A DNA stretch of 64,000 nt, taken from assembly GCF_002994635.1 (NCBI RefSeq), contig NZ_PVNL01000121.1, positions 1-64,000 of the forward strand, in the 5' to 3' direction. This document shows positions 58,921 through 64,000 of this stretch, one piece after another. Each line of letters opens with the position of its first letter. The first letter of the stretch is position 1. The notes under the pieces are model-generated. The model searched no databases, was not told the DNA's origin, and worked only from the letters and a program-made list of their open reading frames with translations. The position numbers were made by a program, and so were the translations under genes. The stretch is from Enhygromyxa salina (GTDB lineage: Bacteria; Myxococcota_A; Polyangia; Nannocystales; Nannocystaceae).

Positions 58921-60126
58921 ATGTTCACGGGCATGCAGCGCGCACCAGCACCCCCGGCCAGCCGCCGGTCGACCCGTGCATCTGCGTTCGCGCTGGTGGT
59001 TGGCCTCGCCAGCGTCGCGATCGCGGGGGCCACGGGTTGCTCGCGCGACAAGCTCGCCCGGGACGGGCGGGTGTCCCAGGCCCAGGCCGACCAGTACGTG
59101 CGCAACGCCGTGCGGCAGTCGAGCGAGGGCGTGGTGCTCGAGCCCTCGCAAAAAGGGCTCGATCAGATCGAGCGGGTCCGGCTGGCCGAGATCGCCCAGG
59201 ACCTGCGCGGGCCCGCGGCGATCTGCTTTTTGGATCGGGCGATCGTCACCATGGAGCCGGGCCAGGTCGACGGTGAGCAGACCTGGCTGGGCGTGCCCGA
59301 GGGCCAGGCCAAGTTTCGCGCGCGGGTGGCCGTGGACGGCGCGGTGCTGACCGCCGACGTGCTCGAGTCGGGCTTCGACGACAAGCACATGGACGCTTGC
59401 CTGACCGAGGTGATCTCCAAGCAGCGCTTCGTCGAGAGCCGCGACACCTTCGCGTACTACATCGACGTGTATTACTGGGTCAGCCTCGGGTTCTTCGCCG
59501 AGGCCGGCAGCGACGAGTTCGCGGAGCTCATGCGTCGGCAGCAGACCGCGGCCGCGGTCCGGGCCAAGGCGTGCCTGACCGGCCGCGTGGGTCCGGGCGA
59601 GTACCGGGTCCAGGGCCTGAACCTGTTCGATCGCGACGGGCGCAGCGTCATCAATCGGGTCGAGCGGGGCGAGCTCCCGGAGGAGGTCTCGACCTGCGTC
59701 GCGGCGGCGTTCAAGCAGATCCGGATTCACGCCGAGGCGGACGCGTTCATTCGCCCCGCGGCGCCCGATGTGGTGTTCACGGTCGCGGCCGATGGCAGCG
59801 TGGGCGTGGCGGACGAGCGCTGGCTCGAGCTGATCGAGCTCGAGGAGCGGGCGGCCCGAGACAAGCGCAAGAGCGAGCTGCTCGAGCAGCCGATCGGCGT
59901 CGATGAGACGGTCGAGGACGACGCGTTCGTCGATGAGGGGGAGCCGCCGCTGCCCTTGACGGTGCTGCCTGGGCCGGAGCTCGAGGGGCCGGAGCCGGAG
60001 CCGGAGCCGGAGCAGCCGAAGCCCGCGCCGGACGCAAAGCCGAAGCCGAAGCCGAAGCCGGATCCCAACGCGGATCCCAGCAAACCCGGGACCAAGCTCG
60101 ATCTCTCGCCTCGGCGTCGCAACTGA
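58921..60126 (+). CDS. Putative lipoprotein with Pro/Lys-rich tail
   Basis: 401 residues. Signal with lipobox AGATGC (Cys about residue 40). Mature chain contains a conserved-looking core: AAICFLDRAIVTMEPGQVDG, DKHMDACLTEVISKQRF, and a second similar region with KACLTGRVGPGEYRVQG and VSTCVAAAFKQIRIH, i.e. two related AgmX/TonB-like C-terminal segments as found in many myxobacterial lipoproteins. It ends with a Pro-Glu/Pro-Lys repeat tail. ATG 58921 or 58933. Divergent from gcvT. Function unknown. Confidence 0.7.
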   Translation: MFTGMQRAPAPPASRRSTRASAFALVVGLASVAIAGATGCSRDKLARDGRVSQAQADQYVRNAVRQSSEGVVLEPSQKGLDQIERVRLAEIAQDLRGPAAICFLDRAIVTMEPGQVDGEQTWLGVPEGQAKFRARVAVDGAVLTADVLESGFDDKHMDACLTEVISKQRFVESRDTFAYYIDVYYWVSLGFFAEAGSDEFAELMRRQQTAAAVRAKACLTGRVGPGEYRVQGLNLFDRDGRSVINRVERGELPEEVSTCVAAAFKQIRIHAEADAFIRPAAPDVVFTVAADGSVGVADERWLELIELEERAARDKRKSELLEQPIGVDETVEDDAFVDEGEPPLPLTVLPGPELEGPEPEPEPEQPKPAPDAKPKPKPKPDPNADPSKPGTKLDLSPRRRN

Positions 60127-60385
60127 GCCGCGCGCTCGTTCGCTGACGACGACTCCGCGAGCCTGCGGGGCGGGTGACGATTTTTTCGTCGCCGTACCGG
60201 GCGGAATTCGGACACAGAGAGGCCAGTTGACGAAATTTTCGTCGGCGCTGACGAATTTCTCGTCAACAGGCGAATCCTGCGCTGCTCGATCGCGGTGAGC
60301 AGGCGCTCTGGGGCACACTGGCGACGGCACAGCCTGTGCACATGTGCTCGGCCGCAAGGCGAGCTCGAGACCGAGAGACGACCCG
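60127..60385. other. 259-nt intergenic region with triple palindrome
   Basis: No gene. It contains three related palindromes at 60175-60191, 60229-60243 and 60249-60265, listed separately. Locally A/T-rich compared with its surroundings. Confidence 0.6.
60175..60265 (+). promoter_or_regulatory. Three near-identical palindromes, candidate operator
   Basis: Sites: 60175-60191 tgacgattttttcgtcg; 60229-60243 gacgaaattttcgtc; 60249-60265 tgacgaatttctcgtca. All have half-site TGACGA around a 4-6 nt A/T core. The second and third are one 21-bp step (two helical turns) apart, the first about 53 bp (five turns) upstream. They lie 120-210 nt before the ATG of a lipoprotein gene, spaced like binding sites for a dimeric regulator. 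Confidence 0.5.
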
Positions 60386-60787
60386 ATGCCCAACCTTCGA
60401 CGACGAATCTATCCAATCCTGCTGCTCCTCGCTGGCTGCTCCGAGCGGCAGGTCGAGCCGGACTACAGCGAGTTGGTCGCGGACGCGTGCATGAGCGCGT
60501 GCCCAGTCACGACGACTTGCACGCCGGATCCTTTCTACGCCTCAGTCGAGGAGTGCATCTCCAAGTGCACGGTCTCCGAAACCTGGGACGTACTGAACCA
60601 GTGCGACTCTCGAAATATCGAGCTGTCGTTCTGTGTCGGCGGCCTGACCTGTGAGGAGTACGACGTCTACCTAATGTCCCTCGGCGACAACGACCCCGGC
60701 CCGCCTCCGACTGACTACATTTGCTTTGAGCAGGACGTTGCCTTCACCAACTGCGACCCCGATCAACCCTTCGAAGAACCAGAGTAG
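60386..60787 (+). CDS. Small Cys-rich lipoprotein
   Basis: 133 residues from ATG 60386 with GAGAGACG upstream as ribosome site. Signal with lipobox LLLAGC (residue about 17). Mature chain with about ten cysteines in pairs (DACMSACPVTTTCTPD, VEECISKCTV, FCVGGLTCEEY, ICFEQD, TNCDPD), probably disulfide cross-linked. Lower GC than neighbours. Followed 7 nt later by the frameshifted PDZ gene, so the two form an operon. Confidence 0.72.
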   Translation: MPNLRRRIYPILLLLAGCSERQVEPDYSELVADACMSACPVTTTCTPDPFYASVEECISKCTVSETWDVLNQCDSRNIELSFCVGGLTCEEYDVYLMSLGDNDPGPPPTDYICFEQDVAFTNCDPDQPFEEPE

Positions 60788-60794
60788 AGACAAC

Positions 60795-61636
60795 ATGACC
60801 ACAAAAAACAATCGATACTTCGGAATCTTGCCTGTTCTCCTGATGACCGGATGCCTCGGCACGAACCCGCTGCTCGCCGAATGTGGCGAGTCCTGGGAAA
60901 TCGTGGCCGAGAACGCCCAGGGCGAAACCGCGGACGCAAGGTCCGAGACATCAAGACGCCCCACTACTGGATGAGGGGCGAGCTGTGCCTCAGCCCGAGC
61001 GCGGTCTCCCAGCTCTCGGATCCCGAGAGCACTCCGTATGATGCGCTTCGGACTCTCGCACTGCACGCGTGTGAAGAACAGGCGGCCGCATTGGATCTCG
61101 TGTCCCACAACTGCGAGGAAAGCCTGAGCGAGCCGCGGTATCTTGGCAGTTGCCTGATCGGCAAAGACCACTGTGACGGGGGAGACGGGACTGGCGAGTC
61201 CGGTGGTACCGGCGATACGGATGGCGACGCCACCGGTGATACCGGGGACGAGACCACCGGCGATGACTCGCCGTTCGTCGCCCCGGCCGACCTGGTCGCG
61301 TGCATCGGCGACACCTGCGAGATTCGGCAGGCGCTCATCGATCAGGTTCTCACCGCCGACAGCTCGACCTTCGCGGCCGACGGCACCTACTTGATCCCGC
61401 ACACGGCCACCTCCGATCAGCAAGACGGCTGGGAGGTTGCTGGCGTGGTGTCAGGCAACCTCGGTCACGCGCTCGGCTTCGAGAACGGCGACGTGATCAC
61501 CGAGGTCGCGGGCGAGCCCGTCGACAGCTGGGCCGCGGTGGTCGATGTGGCCAACGAAGCGCTACACGCCCAGCGTGTCGAGCTCGTGTTGGTGCGGGAC
61601 AATGTGGTCCATACGCGCAGCTACGTGCGTCGCTAG
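60795..61636 (+). pseudogene. PDZ-domain lipoprotein interrupted by a frameshift
   Basis: Two frames make one sensible protein. The first (ATG 60795) gives MTTKNNRYFGILPVLLMTGC, a lipoprotein start, up to about ENAQGETAD (around 60935), then runs to a TGA at 60972. A second frame picks up from about 60935 as KVRDIKTPHYW and continues with LCLSPSAVSQL, a GDTDGDATGDTGDE-type spacer and a C-terminal PDZ-type domain (VVSGNLGHALGFENGDVITE, GEPVDSW) to the stop at 61634-61636. A single-base change near 60935 would join them. Alternatively the second part starts at ATG 60971, which overlaps the first TGA as ATGA, giving two coupled genes. Confidence 0.6.
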
Positions 61637-61811
61637 TGTAATGAATCGCGGCGGCTCGACCGTCGACATTGGATGAGGTAGAGAATGTGGCGATCCGTTG
61701 GTGAGCGCTCGGCTCAGCCTAGGGCTCGGCTTCCTGCGCCTGGATCGGACATCGCGGCCGGCATGGCCGCGACGCACGATCCGGGCCGGAAGCCACAGGC
61801 CGCGGCGCCGC

Positions 61812-62663
61812 TCAGACCCCGCGCCAGCTGGCGAAGGCGATCCACGCGCCGCAGATCACGACAAAGTAGAGCAGGGCACCGACAGCCCAGCGTGCGGTCC
61901 GCCGGACCTCGGGCGGACCGGAGATCGCAGCGACAACGAGCGCCAGCGGCTTCGGCCGCACACCGTCCCCAACCAGGATGACGCCGTGCCACAGCAGCAC
62001 CGGGAGCCACACCGTGAAGCCCAGCACGAACATCAACGTGGCCAACCACGCGGGCACGGCCGCCGGGATCCACGGACCAAACGCCGCTTGCACGACCTCT
62101 TGCGTGGTCCCGTCGAACACGAGCCCGCCCAGGATCAGCGTGAGGACGACCGAAATGACGACCCACACGACCCGCCTCGCGCGGTCGACCGGCATGGCCG
62201 TCGGTGCACCCACGCCACGCCGCGCCGTGATGCGCCCGAAGTGCAGCCCAAACCCCAGGAACATCAGGCCAAACAACGACGGCGTGAGAAACGGCGCCAC
62301 GTCCCCGGTCTCGAGCACGGCCTGGTCCGCCGCGCCCGGGCGAACATGCACGCGAACCATGGCGCCGACTGGGTAGCGGGCCAACACCGTCGCCCGCCGC
62401 CCGCGACCACCAGGGTTGTCGAACACGTCGAACCCGATGCGGGTCGACTCGTGCGACTCCCCCTCGACCTCGTAGGTGTAGCGGACGAACAGCTCGTCTT
62501 CACGGGTGCCGCTGTCCTGGACCTGACCGGACACCGTTGGCCAGTTGGCGGACGCGATCGCGTAGCTGATCGACCGCCCACTGAAGCCGAGGATCGTGAG
62601 GCCGAGCCCGACAAACACGAGGGTGGCCAGGGTCCCCACCAGCAGATCCGTTCGTCGTCCCAC
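61812..62663 (-). CDS. DUF3592 membrane protein
   Basis: 283 residues from GTG 62663; GTGs at 62699 and 62774 are alternatives and the start is uncertain. A membrane helix (LVGTLATLVFVGLGLTILGF), then a DUF3592-type soluble segment (WPTVSGQVQDSGTR, VRYTYEVEGESHES, GAMVRVHVRPGAADQAVLE), then three to four more helices. DUF3592 is a family of unknown function with the WPxVxGxV-type strand seen here. It lies downstream of and on the same strand as the ECF sigma gene and could be its regulated partner or membrane-linked factor. Confidence 0.7.
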   Translation of the reverse strand: MGRRTDLLVGTLATLVFVGLGLTILGFSGRSISYAIASANWPTVSGQVQDSGTREDELFVRYTYEVEGESHESTRIGFDVFDNPGGRGRRATVLARYPVGAMVRVHVRPGAADQAVLETGDVAPFLTPSLFGLMFLGFGLHFGRITARRGVGAPTAMPVDRARRVVWVVISVVLTLILGGLVFDGTTQEVVQAAFGPWIPAAVPAWLATLMFVLGFTVWLPVLLWHGVILVGDGVRPKPLALVVAAISGPPEVRRTARWAVGALLYFVVICGAWIAFASWRGV

Positions 62664-62827
62664 CCACGCACCATAGCCGGTAGCGATCGCGTTGCGCACG
62701 GATTGTCGAGGGCTGTAGACCGCGCGAGCTGGCCGCCCGGACCTCGAGGGCGGAGCGGCGATCCAGCCGCCCACGGCTGGATCATGGAAAACTTCACGCG
62801 CCCTCGACCGAGCCCCACGCCCAACGC

Positions 62828-63454
62828 TCAGGCGTCGTCGCGCAGGCTCCGAGCGCGGACTTGCTGCGCCCAGGTCTCCAGCCCGTCGAGCGTGCTCATG
62901 GCCAGCTCGGGGCGCGCGGCCAGCCGCTCGACGGTCGCGCGCAGCTGCTCACGACCGCGTCGCAGTCGCGACTTGACGGTGCCCTGGGGGATGTCCAGCG
63001 CCACTGCGATCTCCGTGACCGAGCAGTCCTCCCAGTAGTGCAGCTCGAGCACGACCTGCAGTTCGAGCGGGATGTCGCGGAGGCCAGCGAGGAACAGCCG
63101 CATCTCCTCGCGCTCGACCACGATCCCCGAGAGCGAGGGATCGAGCGCGACGGCCGAGACGCTGTCGAGGTCGACGCGATTGCCCTTCTGATCGCGGTAG
63201 TGACGGCACAGCTGCCGATAGGCGACGGCGAACAGGTAGCTGCGAAAGCTGCCCTCTCCCCGGAACCGCGGCATCCCTTCGACGCAGGCGAGGAAGGTTC
63301 GCTGGATCAGATCGGGGCTCTTGTCGCCGACCTTGTTGATGAAGAACCGGGCGACCGGCTCGTAGTAGCGAGCGAACAAGCGCTGGCCGGCCGCGCGATC
63401 GCCAGCCCGCCAGGCCTCGAGACAGACCCCGTCATCTTGGTCCTGAGTCGTCAC
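62828..63454 (-). CDS. ECF-type RNA polymerase sigma factor
   Basis: 208 residues from GTG 63454. Region 2 with LFARYYEPVARFFINKVGDK, LIQRTFLACVEGMPRFRGEG and SFRSYLFAVAYRQLCRHYRD; region 4 with LELHYWEDCSVTEIA then DIPQGTVKSRLRRGREQLR, a helix-turn-helix. Similar to the sigma-70 ECF subfamily common in myxobacteria. An anti-sigma factor is not obvious; the DUF3592 membrane gene follows by about 160 nt. Divergent from the last gene of the window. Confidence 0.9.
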   Translation of the reverse strand: MTTQDQDDGVCLEAWRAGDRAAGQRLFARYYEPVARFFINKVGDKSPDLIQRTFLACVEGMPRFRGEGSFRSYLFAVAYRQLCRHYRDQKGNRVDLDSVSAVALDPSLSGIVVEREEMRLFLAGLRDIPLELQVVLELHYWEDCSVTEIAVALDIPQGTVKSRLRRGREQLRATVERLAARPELAMSTLDGLETWAQQVRARSLRDDA

Positions 63455-63497
63455 ACCCGGAGAATACCCAAGCGCCGGTAGGCAACAAGGCAAATGT

Positions 63498-63531
63498 CAG
63501 CTCGGGCCGAGCTTCTGGCCCGCTTGCGAAT
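63498..63531 (+). repeat. Copy of the dispersed hairpin repeat
   Basis: cagctcgggccgagcttctg then gcccgcttgcgaat. Matches the reversed 14367-14400 copy at 28 of 34 positions. Lies 24 nt upstream of the start of the partial S1P-lyase-like gene. Confidence 0.6.
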
Positions 63532-63554
63532 GGCTCTGGATACCGGAGCGCGGG

Positions 63555-64000
63555 TTGGCAACGAGACAATTCGAGCAGGCCAAGAAGCTGACGTTCGTCA
63601 AGGACCGGATCGCCGCCGAGTACGACAAAATGATGGCGGAGCCGCGCCGAGCAGCCAAGCCCTACGCCGACGAGTATCCTCGCTGTGAGTCGCTGCCCGA
63701 GCAGGGGCGCAGCCGCGAACAGGTGCTCGCGCAGATGCAGGCGATGAGCGACCGCGAGGCGTCGCGTTGGCAAGAAGGGTTCGTCTCGGGCGCGGTCTAC
63801 CACGGCGATCTCGAGCATCGGCGGTTCCTCGAGCAGGCCTACGCGATCCACTCGCAGACCAACCCGCTGCACTCGGATCTGTGGCCGAGCGTGACCAAGT
63901 ACGAGGCCGAGATCGTCGCGATGACGGCGGACATGCTGGGCGCCGAGCAGGCCGGGTCGACCGCCGAGGTGTGCGGGACCGTGAGCTCGGGCGGGACCGA
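63555..64000 (+). CDS. PLP-dependent decarboxylase, sphingosine-1-phosphate-lyase-like (3' end off the window)
   Basis: About 148 codons are visible, open to the right edge. Segments GFVSGAVYHGDLEHRRFLEQ, HSQTNPLHSDLWPSVTKYEA and CGTVSSGGTE match the opening of group II PLP decarboxylases of the sphingosine-1-phosphate lyase kind, where G-x-x-T-S-G-G-T-E is a PLP-binding signature. Such enzymes break the terminal step of sphingolipid degradation into a fatty aldehyde and phosphoethanolamine. Start is TTG 63555; no upstream ATG or GTG fits and the N-terminal membrane helix of eukaryotic S1PL is absent. The lysine is beyond the window. Confidence 0.8.
   Translation, partial: MATRQFEQAKKLTFVKDRIAAEYDKMMAEPRRAAKPYADEYPRCESLPEQGRSREQVLAQMQAMSDREASRWQEGFVSGAVYHGDLEHRRFLEQAYAIHSQTNPLHSDLWPSVTKYEAEIVAMTADMLGAEQAGSTAEVCGTVSSGGT

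Noticed and set aside
57709..60393. gcvT frame extending upstream to a much larger protein
   Set aside because: The upstream 520 codons are antisense to the 58921 lipoprotein gene and non-coding sequence; homology begins at ATG 58827.
61698..63038. Long + strand frame opposite the DUF3592 and sigma factor genes
   Set aside because: No start signal, Arg/Pro-rich composition without domains; both genes on the minus strand have clear family motifs.

Overview
The window is a high-GC bacterial chromosome segment that reads as a myxobacterium, most likely of the Nannocystis/Plesiocystis/Enhygromyxa group (Nannocystaceae). The pointers are very high GC, many lipoproteins with acidic Gly-Asp or Thr-Ser spacers followed by a short G-x-K-[FL]-D motif, an IgGFc-binding-domain lipoprotein, a Pkn-type Ser/Thr kinase, two giant kinase/ATPase/histidine-kinase hybrids, and a sphingosine-phosphate-lyase-like enzyme. 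The genus is inferred from gene style, not from a marker gene. No rRNA, tRNA, CRISPR array, prophage or intact insertion sequence was recognised.

Layout. 1-6.7 kb: ALDH7-type aldehyde dehydrogenase (cut by the left edge) behind a membrane-anchored Ser/Thr kinase, a DUF421 membrane protein, a small lipoprotein, a RecA-like protein without a P-loop, and formate-tetrahydrofolate ligase (fhs). 6.7-14.3 kb: a surface lipoprotein block (vWA, IgGFc-binding, beta-propeller-like and a helical lipoprotein) with a charged coiled-coil protein and a DUF4169 protein. 14.3-18.4 kb: cysS, a hypothetical protein, and an overlapping pair of envelope proteins. 18.4-20 kb: a degraded segment with a broken gluzincin-like gene and one small lipoprotein gene, bracketed by a 14-bp direct repeat. 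20-26.2 kb: stand-alone type II thioesterase, TPR/barrel protein, penicillin-binding protein, pgi, and an FHA-GGDEF diguanylate cyclase. 26.3-32.8 kb: mutL-miaA-accA joined by stop/start overlaps, then a TPR/rhomboid-like membrane protein. 33-49 kb: TPR protein, lipoprotein, two giant signalling proteins in tandem and a fatty acid desaturase. 49-64 kb: RsbR-type STAS protein, an NSS transporter with its 39-residue MetS subunit, an MMPL/RND protein, a gcvT-gcvH-kynureninase-like operon, lipoproteins (one frameshifted), an ECF sigma factor with a DUF3592 membrane protein, and the start of a sphingosine-1-phosphate-lyase-like gene.

Functional threads: one-carbon metabolism (fhs, gcvT, gcvH), lipid metabolism (accA, desaturase, S1P-lyase-like), mismatch repair and tRNA modification (mutL, miaA), and a heavy signalling load. 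The most unusual observations are a small dispersed hairpin repeat that extends the cysS reading frame and recurs at gene ends with a compensatory base change, a rhomboid fold without its catalytic residues fused to TPRs, a pseudokinase/kinase pair of 1,850-1,890 residue hybrids, a MutL lacking the endonuclease motif but carrying a hexanucleotide tract, and three near-identical palindromes upstream of a lipoprotein gene.
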